DNA of 38,582 nucleotides from Chromatiales bacterium (GCA_002688175.1 NZCC01000037.1:1-38582), one strand, 5' to 3'; shown: positions 8,684 through 16,322, numbered from the stretch's first letter. The notes: generated by a model from the sequence alone, not told the origin. Numbers and translations: made by a program.

Positions 8684-9139
8684 CAGGCAAGACCAACAAT
8701 ACAGAAGTCATTGGGGTCGAACCAGCATAACCCCCTGATCCCACAAGTTAACTTGGCTGTAGACACCAGTCTGCGAACCTTAGATGCGTATTTATCACAA
8801 TGAAAAGAGTGTTTTAAGCACGCCTTGTTCACTTCGATCTGAACTTGGAGCTGAGAAGTTCTTAACCACTGTTTTCGATAGAAAAATCAGCCATCTAAGG
8901 CTGAAAATGCCACACTATTAGATGCTTTCTTTCTGATAATCAAGTGCTTGCGTTGGTCCGACCCCAGACCCAGACCAGCAGCTTTCTTTCTGATAATCAA
9001 GTGCTTGCGTTGGTCCGACCCCAGACCCAGACCAGCAGACCAGCAGAGGCCACGGGAAATTTGGCACACATTGCCAATCAGCACGACCATATCGAGGTCA
9101 TGCTGAGCATCTTTCATTGTGTCAGGCTACCAGCAGCGA
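8684..9139. other. Non-coding stretch with repeats
   Basis: 456 bp without a credible gene between convergent uppP and the Fe-S subunit gene. It contains a perfect 57-bp tandem duplication (8924-9037), a short stem CAGCC/GGCTG at 8889-8904, and GGTC/GACC-type short palindromes similar to those in REP-like elements (GGTCCGACC twice, and a related GGTCGAACC at 8715-8723). No tRNA cloverleaf could be formed. Confidence 0.6.
8924..9037. repeat. Perfect 57-bp tandem duplication
   Basis: Two identical, adjacent 57-bp units: 8924-8980 and 8981-9037. Each begins GCTTTCTTTCTGATAATC and ends CCAGACCCAGACCAGCA. After the second unit, GACCAGCA is repeated once more. Each unit contains GGTCCGACCCC, which reads GGGGTCGGACC on the other strand, a 9-bp palindrome around one base. 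The unit length is a multiple of three but the repeat is not inside a supported gene. Identity without a single change suggests a recent duplication. Confidence 0.9.
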
Positions 9140-9988
9140 CTAAGCCGTCAGCGTCAGCGTCCCCAGGTAAAGACTCTCGGCACCAAGCTCGAAGGGTTTT
9201 GACAGGCCACCACCCGACCCGCTGATTTCCAGCTCATACTGGCCACTGTCAGGCTTGAGTCTGTCGATCTTGAATTCACCGAACGTATCCGTTGTCGCAC
9301 GCCCTACCTCGCCACCATCCTGCTTCAGTAAGACTTCTGCACCTGCGGCGCACTCTTCTACACCGTTAATAGTTACCGCCACAGAACCGCCAACAAAACA
9401 CTCATTCATCAAATGCAGGTTCTTGTAATACACGCGGGGCATGGTCCCGAGTTCCGGCTGCAGGACTTCCAGACCCTCTTGCTCTTTGATCCGCTGCATT
9501 TCCTGATCATCAACCTTAACTGATCTGAACACATCCATCGAACAACATTGCTCTGCACGTGTTTGTGTCCAGCCGTCATCCAGCAGATGCGCATCGAAAA
9601 TCCAGGCCTGCGGAATCTGCTGTTCCTCGTTCCAGGACACCGCGCCATACGGGCAGGCATCAGCGATCGCTTTCTGACCTTTGGATTTTTGCGGGTCGAT
9701 GATGACGATACCATCTGCACGCTTGCTGACAGCGCCATCTTTTGCGACTTTCATGCAGGGCGCATCATCGCAGTGATTACACATCACCGGCATGAAAGCA
9801 GCGTCGACAATGGGATAGCTGCCGCGTTCCTTTCGCTCGATCTCCATCCAGTTATGTCCTTGCGGAGGTTGTTCCGCCGCATAACCCGGGAAATCATTAC
9901 CGATATGCTCATCCTTCACCGCCAGAAAACAGACCCGGCAGTTATCGCAGCGCTCAACATCGACGATCATATTCCATTTCTTAGTCAT
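9140..9988 (-). CDS. Iron-sulfur subunit of a transhydroxylase-type molybdoenzyme, with C-terminal Cna-B/transthyretin-like domain
   Basis: 282 residues. Residues 1-150 form a ferredoxin-type domain with Cys14-x2-Cys17-x2-Cys20, Cys70-x2-Cys73-x4-Cys78, Cys112 in ACPYGAV, and Cys148-Cys149. Residues about 200-282 form a beta-sandwich like the Cna-B/carboxypeptidase-regulatory fold (VAVTINGVEECAAGAEVLL, then TDTFGEFKIDRL). A ferredoxin head joined to a beta-barrel tail is the layout of the beta subunit of Pelobacter pyrogallol-phloroglucinol transhydroxylase. The start at 9988 overlaps the catalytic subunit stop by one base (TAATG), with GGAGG 9 bases upstream, so translation is likely coupled. 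Only nine cysteines lie in the ferredoxin part, enough for two cubanes, fewer than a typical three- or four-cluster DmsB-like subunit. Confidence 0.85.
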   Translation of the reverse strand: MTKKWNMIVDVERCDNCRVCFLAVKDEHIGNDFPGYAAEQPPQGHNWMEIERKERGSYPIVDAAFMPVMCNHCDDAPCMKVAKDGAVSKRADGIVIIDPQKSKGQKAIADACPYGAVSWNEEQQIPQAWIFDAHLLDDGWTQTRAEQCCSMDVFRSVKVDDQEMQRIKEQEGLEVLQPELGTMPRVYYKNLHLMNECFVGGSVAVTINGVEECAAGAEVLLKQDGGEVGRATTDTFGEFKIDRLKPDSGQYELEISGSGGGLSKPFELGAESLYLGTLTLTA

Positions 9989-12945
9989 TACACTGCCTCC
10001 GCGGGTTTCCAGGTATCGACACCGGTCCATTTTTCAACCTGAATCAGCGTTGAGTTCGGTTGAATACCGTGGGACTTCGGCGTTATGGATTTACTGGGAT
10101 TCAGCATATTGGTGCACCCGCCCAGGTCGGTCGATTTACCCGGCTCGCCCGCCGGTCGGTATTCGGCCGATGCCGTAGAGGCACTCACAGTGCCCGGTCG
10201 CAGGCGATTGGTGACCTGCGCGACGCAGACGACCGAGCCCCGATCATTCCACAGCCGAATGAGATCATCATCCTTGATCGCCCGCTCTGCTGCATCCTGC
10301 TGACTAATCCTGGCCACAAAGTAATAATGACCATCGACCAGGACCCGATGCTCCCTGATGTCACGAAGCGAACTGCCCTCATCGTCACCCATGACATGGA
10401 ACGGGTACCGCGAGTGCGGCGTCAGCAACTGCAAGGTATCCCCCGCCAGTTTTTCATCTTTCTGCGGGTCTTCGTAGGTGGGCATATACTTGTTTAACGG
10501 CGGTCGTTCCGGGTCATCGATGCGGCTCAATGTCTCTGGAATAAACTCGTACTTCCCGGAAGGTGTTTGCAGCCCCTCGCCATACTCGCCCAGATACTCC
10601 GAAGGCAGTGGACCCGGCTCGGGCAAATCCTTCTTCCGGCCTTCATAGAACCACCGGTATGCGGTAGGTGCCCGCGACTCTTCCGGTTCCGGAGGCACGA
10701 CGAAGTAACCCTTTTTCAGGAATTTTCTCCAGGAGATATGCTTGGCCATATCAGACGAATCAAACACGCGTTTGCACCAGTCGAGCTCCGTGTTACCGCC
10801 TTCCGAATATACCGACCCCAGGTCGAGCTTCTCTGCGATGGCAAGGAATATATCGTAATCGGATTTGGACTCACCCCGCGGCTCGATGCATTTGTGCTGC
10901 ATCGTTATCACGCGGTGATTGCACATCGAATACATATGATGCACATAGGCAGGCCCCACGTTCAGCCATTCGCCGATATCCCAGCGCTCGAATACCGAAC
11001 AGGCGGGCAGGATAATATCCGAGAACCTCGTTTCACCTTCGTTCCAGACCGACTGGTTGACCACGAATTTCAGACTTTCATGCTGATACATCTTTACCCA
11101 GCGATTCGAGTTGACCATCGTGCCGAAGGAGGCACTGCCATACTTGTACATCATTTCAACCGGCACGTGCCCGGGTGACGGATAGCCAAACGGGAAAAAC
11201 TGGCCCTGCACCGATGCCACATCGGTCAGGTAGCCCATCGCTTTGCCCTCCATGATCGCTTCGGGCAGATAGATCCGGGGAATACTCTGCTTGACCGAAC
11301 TCATGGTCACGATATGCGGCATGCGCTGATAGTTATTGGCTGCATTGGCACTGTACGCCAGGTCGCCGGACATGCTGCCTTCGGCGTAGCCGGGGAAATA
11401 GAAGTTAAAGTCCAGCGGGGTGCCGAACTGCAGGTTACCAAAGTTGGAACCCGGTCGTCCCATGCCCTGCATCGCGCCGAGGATCGTCATCATTCGGGCC
11501 CATTGCACACCCATCGGCCCGCGACAGGCGCCGCCGACACCGCTGCCCCAACCACCGGCACCAAGATAGGTTTTTTTGCTACCCCATTCCCTGGCCAGCG
11601 CCCTGACCTCGCGCGCAGGCACGCCGGTTTCCGCTTCCTGCCATTCGGGGGTCTTCGCCGTCCCGTCCGTCTGGCCGAGAATATAGGCTTTCCACTCATC
11701 GAATCCGGTGGTTCGTTTTTCCACAAACTCTTGGTCGTAAAGATCCTCGGTAATCCAGACATGACAAATCGCCTGGGCGAAGGCAGGATCCGTACCCGGC
11801 TTGGGTGAAATCCACTTACCTCCCAGGTGGGCCGCCGTATGGTTCATATACGGGTCGATATGGACCATCTTGATGCCCAGTTCCTTGGCCCAGCCACGCC
11901 GTATGGTGCCCTCAAATCCATAGGTCGCATCGGGATCGCTGGACCAGAAGACAATCATTTCAGCTTCTTTCAGACAGTCCTCAACCGTGCCATAGGGCTC
12001 CGCAGCGCCGAGACGCAGACTGTTGCCCCAGTGGTGCATCGCACCCCAGAACCACCCTTCCCAGCTATCGGGGTTGTGATGTGGCTTGGTCACACCGATC
12101 AGGTTCCAGAACCGGTTAAAGGCACTCAGGTAATGACCCAGGTTGCCCCACTGGTGGTGCGAACCGTTACCGACCGCTATCGAGCCCGGGCCTACCTTCT
12201 TGCAACGCTTGATCTCTTTGCTGACGATGTTGAGCGCTTCCTCCCAACTGATTCGTTCGAACTCTGATTTGCCGCGATTCTGAATATTGCGTTCGCCATC
12301 GGGGTCGAAATCGACCCGCTTCATGGGATACAACAGGCGTTCCTTCGAATACACCATAGACTTCTGGCACATGCCATGGGCAGGCAAGGTCGTCTTGCGT
12401 GGTGGCGTAAAGGTTTTGCCCCTGGCTTTAATCGACCATGAAGGCGCATCGTCATCATCAAATTCCACGGGCGTGGTCCTGAGAATCTTCCCATCCTTGA
12501 CATAGACAAAGATCGGTCCGCCATTCGTACCATTCGTGTAGCGCGTGACACCATTACCCATGTCAGTCCCGCTTTTCCAGGTCAATGTTTCCATGCGGGC
12601 CAGTGTGGACATGAACCAAACGGCTAAATCATCCGGACCTTCCAGCCCGATTTTGAAATTCTTTGCGGCATCGATGCGGACCAGCTGGTCGAAAGGCGGT
12701 GTCAGGAACTCTTCCGCAATAGCCTGATTCTTGAAAAAGATGGTTAAATCCGGGTTGTCGTGAATGCCTTTCTGCGAGCTTACCTTGCCGTTTTCAAGCT
12801 TGACCCAGCGCCCTACCGGTTTATCCAGTAATTTGAACTGCGCTGTAAGATTTTTCTCCTTCAGGCGTTCCGCGAACTCGGGATACACGCGTGAGGTCAC
12901 TCTCAGCGCCTGCACCATTCCCCAAAGTATGACTGAAAAATTCAT
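9988..12945 (-). CDS. Molybdopterin oxidoreductase catalytic subunit, pyrogallol transhydroxylase-like, with N-terminal SCP2-like domain
   Basis: 985 residues. From about residue 129 on, the protein follows the large subunit of pyrogallol-phloroglucinol transhydroxylase, a DMSO reductase-family enzyme with bis-MGD. Examples are GPIFVYVKDGKI, YPMKRVDFDPDGERN, HNPDSWEGWFWG, AEMIVFWSSDPD and EPRGESKSDYDIF. Ser294 matches the molybdenum ligand (Ser175 in the Pelobacter enzyme), and His263, Asp293 and Trp295 match active-site His144, Asp174 and Trp176, all with the same offset of 119. There is no N-terminal CxxCxxxC cluster motif and no Tat signal, so it should be cytoplasmic. Residues 1-122 resemble an SCP2/sterol-carrier domain (FAERLKEKNLTAQFKLLD, then DLTIFFKN, then NFKIGLEGPDDL), which the Pelobacter enzyme lacks. 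The start at 12945 was chosen over 12978 because GGAGAG lies just upstream. The substrate may be aromatic or lipophilic; this is inference. Confidence 0.88.
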   Translation of the reverse strand: MNFSVILWGMVQALRVTSRVYPEFAERLKEKNLTAQFKLLDKPVGRWVKLENGKVSSQKGIHDNPDLTIFFKNQAIAEEFLTPPFDQLVRIDAAKNFKIGLEGPDDLAVWFMSTLARMETLTWKSGTDMGNGVTRYTNGTNGGPIFVYVKDGKILRTTPVEFDDDDAPSWSIKARGKTFTPPRKTTLPAHGMCQKSMVYSKERLLYPMKRVDFDPDGERNIQNRGKSEFERISWEEALNIVSKEIKRCKKVGPGSIAVGNGSHHQWGNLGHYLSAFNRFWNLIGVTKPHHNPDSWEGWFWGAMHHWGNSLRLGAAEPYGTVEDCLKEAEMIVFWSSDPDATYGFEGTIRRGWAKELGIKMVHIDPYMNHTAAHLGGKWISPKPGTDPAFAQAICHVWITEDLYDQEFVEKRTTGFDEWKAYILGQTDGTAKTPEWQEAETGVPAREVRALAREWGSKKTYLGAGGWGSGVGGACRGPMGVQWARMMTILGAMQGMGRPGSNFGNLQFGTPLDFNFYFPGYAEGSMSGDLAYSANAANNYQRMPHIVTMSSVKQSIPRIYLPEAIMEGKAMGYLTDVASVQGQFFPFGYPSPGHVPVEMMYKYGSASFGTMVNSNRWVKMYQHESLKFVVNQSVWNEGETRFSDIILPACSVFERWDIGEWLNVGPAYVHHMYSMCNHRVITMQHKCIEPRGESKSDYDIFLAIAEKLDLGSVYSEGGNTELDWCKRVFDSSDMAKHISWRKFLKKGYFVVPPEPEESRAPTAYRWFYEGRKKDLPEPGPLPSEYLGEYGEGLQTPSGKYEFIPETLSRIDDPERPPLNKYMPTYEDPQKDEKLAGDTLQLLTPHSRYPFHVMGDDEGSSLRDIREHRVLVDGHYYFVARISQQDAAERAIKDDDLIRLWNDRGSVVCVAQVTNRLRPGTVSASTASAEYRPAGEPGKSTDLGGCTNMLNPSKSITPKSHGIQPNSTLIQVEKWTGVDTWKPAEAV

Positions 12946-13000
12946 GTAGCTCTCCTCATACTGGCGCGGCTGTATCAAAGCGCCGGTTATTTATTCTTTA

Positions 13001-13660
13001 TCACCCTTCGTGGCCCTTGTCCTCAGTGAGAATCGTCCCGCACTGCCAGGCAAAATCTACAGCCAGGTATTGATCTACGGTGTCGATGACACGGCGATAG
13101 ATCGAATCTGACGCGACCCTGGCGACACTGCTGGCCAGTTCCGGCACCCAGCAAACCAGGTGGCGTTCAGAAAAATCGGCCTGCGCAAGCTGATAGGACG
13201 TCGCATCGGTTTCAGCCGATGCCTCTCGATAGCACAGAAAATGCATGAACTCGAGTTCGACAGACAGGTGATCCGGAGCCCATGCAAACTTTTCTTCGAG
13301 CTTGTAATTAAAGTAGTTATAGAACCTCACGAGATCCTCGCGGGTACCCTTACGCTGACCAGTTTGCAGATCTTCACGAATCGGACAAGGCGGCCCGTCG
13401 CCACCGACCTCGAATAATGCACTGTATTCATATTTGAGTTTGTCAAGATCCAGTTCGACAAATTCACGCAACAAAGCATCCAGACCCTTCGCGTAATCAA
13501 GTGCCGTACCGATGTCGATCTTATCGCGCAGAGATACCCGTGGATCCAGGTCATGCGGCGAGCCGGCCAACTCTGACATTACGGCATAGCACGCGCAACG
13601 TACGGCAGCCGTTTGCCGGGCCTCACGGTTGCTGACGCTGATCAATCGCGTCTGATTCAT
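13001..13660 (-). CDS. TorD/DmsD-family molybdoenzyme chaperone
   Basis: 219 residues, nearly all helical. The core LKYEYSALFEVGGDGPPCPIREDL (about residues 94-117) and the later YNYFNYKLEEKFAWAPDHLSVELEFMHFLCYRE (about 132-164) match the TorD/NarJ/DmsD chaperone pattern, including the conserved PDHLxxELEFM segment. These proteins bind the apo-catalytic subunit and help load the molybdenum cofactor. It is the first gene of a leftward operon, 55 bp ahead of the catalytic subunit. The start at 13660 has GGAGG about 12 bases upstream. Longer starts at 13681 and 13726 are open but lack better sites. Since the catalytic subunit has no Tat signal, its role here would be cofactor insertion rather than export proofreading. 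Confidence 0.85.
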   Translation of the reverse strand: MNQTRLISVSNREARQTAAVRCACYAVMSELAGSPHDLDPRVSLRDKIDIGTALDYAKGLDALLREFVELDLDKLKYEYSALFEVGGDGPPCPIREDLQTGQRKGTREDLVRFYNYFNYKLEEKFAWAPDHLSVELEFMHFLCYREASAETDATSYQLAQADFSERHLVCWVPELASSVARVASDSIYRRVIDTVDQYLAVDFAWQCGTILTEDKGHEG

Positions 13661-13755
13661 CGTTATATCAGTCCTCCGCATCGTCACGCCGACGCCTCCA
13701 GGAACCACTCGCCAACCCTTGCTCAAATGATCCGGGTGTTGCTAGTACTGACATG

Positions 13756-13801
13756 ATTAAAGCCTACCGGTCGGGCCTGAGTGTAGTGGTGATAATTATC
13801 A
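13756..13801 (-). promoter_or_regulatory. Candidate promoter with FNR-like site for the molybdoenzyme operon
   Basis: TGATAATTATCA (13790-13801) is a perfect palindrome that keeps the inner eight bases of the FNR consensus TTGAT-N4-ATCAA. On the minus strand a TTTAAT (13761-13756, five of six to the -10 consensus) would put the site about 46 bp before transcription start. A weaker TAGGCT at 13766-13761 would give the standard -41.5 spacing. Oxygen control is inferred from this resemblance only. Confidence 0.4.
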
Positions 13802-13803
13802 TT

Positions 13804-13830
13804 GAAAATTGGTGTCAGACACCAGTTTTC
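13804..13830. repeat. REP-like palindrome, copy 1
   Basis: Arms of 13 bp around a single A, with one mismatch; the core is TTGGTGTCAGACACCA. It lies 20 bp from copy 2 and the two form a pair like a BIME, upstream of moeA. Confidence 0.85.
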
Positions 13831-13849
13831 CAATTTACCTGGCATCAAT

Positions 13850-13882
13850 CCGGAAAATTGGTGTCTGACACCAATTTTCCGG
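13850..13882. repeat. REP-like palindrome, copy 2
   Basis: Perfect 16-bp arms (beginning CCGGAAAATTGGTGTC) around a central T, ending 18 bp before the moeA start. The central base is T where copy 1 has A, so the two copies are in opposite orientation. In moeA mRNA it would form a strong hairpin in the leader. Confidence 0.9.
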
Positions 13883-13900
13883 GCTAAAATTCACTGCATC

Positions 13901-15142
13901 ATGATCAGTTACCAAGATGCCTTGCGCCAAATTTCCGCGGTTTGTCAGCCGCTCGAATCCAGCCCCACCCCACTCGATGAACTGCTGGGCAGGGCACCGG
14001 TCGAAGACGTGCGCAGCAAGATGAATGTCCCATCATTTGCCAACTCGGCAATGGATGGATTTGCAATGAGCGCAGCGGTCACAGCACGAGCTGGTTCAGA
14101 CACCCCGGTCGAGATCCCTGTAACCGGAGTTGTCGCGGCGGGTCAGGAGCCCCCCGAAGGCATTAAGGGACAGGCAGTTGAGATCATGACCGGCGCACCG
14201 ATACCTGCCGGCTACGATACCGTTATACCGGTCGAACGAATCGAGGCTAAACGTGATTCAGACGGTACTGCAACGCTGATTAGCTGCACGGAACCGGTTC
14301 CACCAAACCAGCACGTGCGCGAGGCCAGTCAGGATTTTCGTCTTGGCCAGAAGATATTTACGCACGGCCACCTGCTCGAACCTCACCACATAATGGGTCT
14401 TGCTGCGACCGGTACCGATGTTGTAGAAACTCACCGGAAACCAAAAGTGGCGCTGATCACCACCGGGAGTGAACTGGCGATGTCCGGGGTACCGTCCGGC
14501 GGCGGACTGATTCGCGATGCCAACAGCCCCTATTTGAGTTCGTTTCTTACTGCTACCAATACAGATCTCGTCCGGACTGACTTTGTCACAGATGATCCGA
14601 ACGAATTGCACACTGCAATCAAAGCCTGCAGCGACAATACTGACATCATTTTAACGACGGGCGGTGTATCAGCCGGCCGTTTCGATCTCGTTCCCGACGC
14701 CATCAAAACCCTGGGTGGTGAAACCCTGTTCCACAAGGTTGCTATGCGACCCGGCAAACCGCTTTTATTCGCCCGTCTCGACAAGGACACACTATTTTTT
14801 GGCTTACCGGGAAATCCGATTGCCGTAGCCGTAGGACTGAGGTTTTTTGTCCTGCCGGCCCTGCGTCACCTGCAGGGCCTGGTTGCTGAACAGTTCCTGC
14901 CCACCACCTGCGCAGAACCAGTCAGCTCAAAACCAGGCATGACGTTCTTTGGTAAAGCCCGGACAGAGCCGGATGAAAATGGATGCTTACGTACCCGACT
15001 GCTACCCGGCCAGGAGTCTTTCAAGATTAACTCCCTAATGCAGGCTAACTGCTGGGCGATCGTACCGGAAGGAACGGCCGACGTAGCTGCCGGTGAATGC
15101 ATCGAGATCGCACCACTCTATCCGAATGAGTTTCTACGGTAA
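13901..15142 (+). CDS. moeA: Molybdopterin molybdenumtransferase MoeA
   Basis: 413 residues, the length of E. coli MoeA. The enzyme inserts molybdate into adenylated molybdopterin to make Mo-MPT in the cytoplasm. The family sequence is visible throughout: NSAMDGFAM near the N-terminus, VEIMTGAPIPAGYDTVIPVE, the MoaB/MogA-like core with TTGGVSAGRFDLV (about 251-263), and FFGLPGNPIAVAVG. The ATG at 13901 has no good Shine-Dalgarno sequence. The reading frame stays open through the REP elements upstream, but those extra residues are repeat sequence and not MoeA-like. It diverges from the TorD/molybdoenzyme operon and converges on mobB, so this locus combines a molybdoenzyme with cofactor-assembly genes. 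Confidence 0.96.
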   Translation: MISYQDALRQISAVCQPLESSPTPLDELLGRAPVEDVRSKMNVPSFANSAMDGFAMSAAVTARAGSDTPVEIPVTGVVAAGQEPPEGIKGQAVEIMTGAPIPAGYDTVIPVERIEAKRDSDGTATLISCTEPVPPNQHVREASQDFRLGQKIFTHGHLLEPHHIMGLAATGTDVVETHRKPKVALITTGSELAMSGVPSGGGLIRDANSPYLSSFLTATNTDLVRTDFVTDDPNELHTAIKACSDNTDIILTTGGVSAGRFDLVPDAIKTLGGETLFHKVAMRPGKPLLFARLDKDTLFFGLPGNPIAVAVGLRFFVLPALRHLQGLVAEQFLPTTCAEPVSSKPGMTFFGKARTEPDENGCLRTRLLPGQESFKINSLMQANCWAIVPEGTADVAAGECIEIAPLYPNEFLR

Positions 15143-15163
15143 AAAGTCTGCAATGTGCCGACT

Positions 15164-15688
15164 TTAGCGGGTTGCTGAATCAGCTCCCTCTGCCTGCAGT
15201 CCAACCTGAGTGATAATAAAGTCTGCAATCGCACCAACATTGGCGCGGTCAATCACCGGCACCGGTGCTTCAGCTACTTCGCCATCGCTGACGATCGCAC
15301 ACACCGAGTCTTGCTCTGCTGCAATCAACGGTGCGTCAGAACCCTGACGCCGGATTTCCAGCTTCGGATGATCATCGTGCTTGAATCCCTCAATGAGAAC
15401 GAGGTCTACGTCGCCAACTTGTTGCAGAAGTACTGCCAGGGATGGTTCGGACTGATCGCCTAATTCAACGATATGCGCCCAACGCATCGAGGACGCAACG
15501 ATGACTTCACAAGCACCTGCGGCGCGATGCAGGTAACTATCCTTACCAGGATGATCGATATCGAACTCGTGATGAGCGTGCTTAACGGTCGCAACACGTA
15601 AACCCCGACCCGTTAGTTCACGAACAATATCAACGACCAATGTCGTCTTACCGGCATTCTTGTATCCGGCAATACCAAAAGCTTTCAT
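15164..15688 (-). CDS. mobB: Molybdopterin-guanine dinucleotide biosynthesis protein MobB
   Basis: 174 residues, matching E. coli MobB (175). The GTP-binding P-loop is GYKNAGKT (residues 8-15), followed by KHAHHEFDIDHPGKDSYLHR, a MobB hallmark. LVLIEGFKHDDHPKLEIRR is the Walker B-like part. MobB assists MobA in forming the guanine dinucleotide form of the cofactor that the neighbouring bis-MGD enzyme would need. The chosen start at 15688 gives the standard N-terminus; ten additional codons are open upstream. It converges on moeA with 21 bp between stop codons. Confidence 0.95.
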   Translation of the reverse strand: MKAFGIAGYKNAGKTTLVVDIVRELTGRGLRVATVKHAHHEFDIDHPGKDSYLHRAAGACEVIVASSMRWAHIVELGDQSEPSLAVLLQQVGDVDLVLIEGFKHDDHPKLEIRRQGSDAPLIAAEQDSVCAIVSDGEVAEAPVPVIDRANVGAIADFIITQVGLQAEGADSATR

Positions 15689-15751
15689 GTCATAGCCTGG
15701 TGATAAACGCAGGAGCAACTAACAGCCGCTCCCGCGCGTTCACGTCGTCGA

Positions 15752-16108
15752 TCAGGTCATCGGGGCCCACACGCTGCACCAGCCTGCAGCAGCAACGGTT
15801 TTGCCGGGGAAGATCCCATAAGGCCGGTAGTCACCCGAGTCACCCTGGATCTGGATACAATTGGCACAAGTCTGGCCGGCCTGGTAACGGGCCGCTGCCG
15901 GGTTCGACTTATCCAGGTCAGCCGGATCCTCTACATAGACCAACGCCATCGCAGTCGGATCGCTGGGATCCAGTTTCGGCAAGTCATCAGCCATTGTGTC
16001 TTGCTGCAATATGACAGCACTTGCCGGCAGGGCGACAGCAATACTTTTAAGCAGTGTTCTGCGAGTCAAATTTTTGTTCACGATTTTGGTGTCCTCAATA
16101 TTAGCCAT
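15752..16108 (-). CDS. High-potential iron-sulfur protein (HiPIP)-like, Tat-exported, one cluster cysteine missing
   Basis: 118 residues. The N-terminus NLTRRTLLKSIAVALPASA is a twin-arginine signal, so the mature protein of about 78 residues should be periplasmic. The mature part has the HiPIP pattern: CANC (Cys81, Cys84), then YGIFPGKTV, then GWCSVW (Cys111). In HiPIPs four cysteines bind the [4Fe-4S] cluster, and the third stands three residues before FPGK. Here that position is Tyr97 (codon TAT at 15818-15820); a TGT there would be cysteine. The spacing to Cys111 (14) is exactly that of classical HiPIPs, so the alignment is not in doubt. It may be a variant cluster, a non-cluster protein or a single-base error. 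It lies 63 bp upstream of mobB on the same strand. Confidence 0.85.
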   Translation of the reverse strand: MANIEDTKIVNKNLTRRTLLKSIAVALPASAVILQQDTMADDLPKLDPSDPTAMALVYVEDPADLDKSNPAAARYQAGQTCANCIQIQGDSGDYRPYGIFPGKTVAAAGWCSVWAPMT

Positions 16109-16322
16109 ATCAATAGTTTGCGCGGCCGCACGCCACACGTAATTACCATGTTCCCGGCATTAGCTCATGGGAACCGGCCGGGAGTCTAGCATGGAAGCCT
16201 CGTCCTTAGGAGCAGCTTCCAGTCTCTATCCTGCTGGCCTCAGGGGAATCGCAGCTGGCAACTGCCCGCCGGTTGACGGATCCTGATACTTGTAAGGTAT
16301 TTGGTATCCGGCGACCATATTC

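Noticed and set aside
8713..8726. Minus-strand GGTTCGACCC resembling a tRNA T-arm
   Set aside because: No matching acceptor, D or anticodon stems could be found around it.
8924..9037. Tandem repeat as a CRISPR array
   Set aside because: The two units are directly adjacent, without spacers, and no cas genes are present.
9548..12267. Several long plus-strand frames opposite the molybdoenzyme operon
   Set aside because: They are antisense to well-supported genes in GC-rich sequence and have no recognisable protein features.
12946..12978. Longer start for the molybdoenzyme catalytic subunit
   Set aside because: The ATG at 12945 has GGAGAG immediately upstream, and the SCP2-like domain begins there; the upstream start has no such site.
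13802..13900. N-terminal extension of MoeA through the REP pair
   Set aside because: The extra residues are translated repeat sequence; MoeA homologues start at the position of 13901.
15752..16108. HiPIP-like protein as the redox partner of the molybdoenzyme
   Set aside because: It has a Tat signal (periplasm), while the molybdoenzyme subunits have none (cytoplasm), so direct partnership is unlikely.
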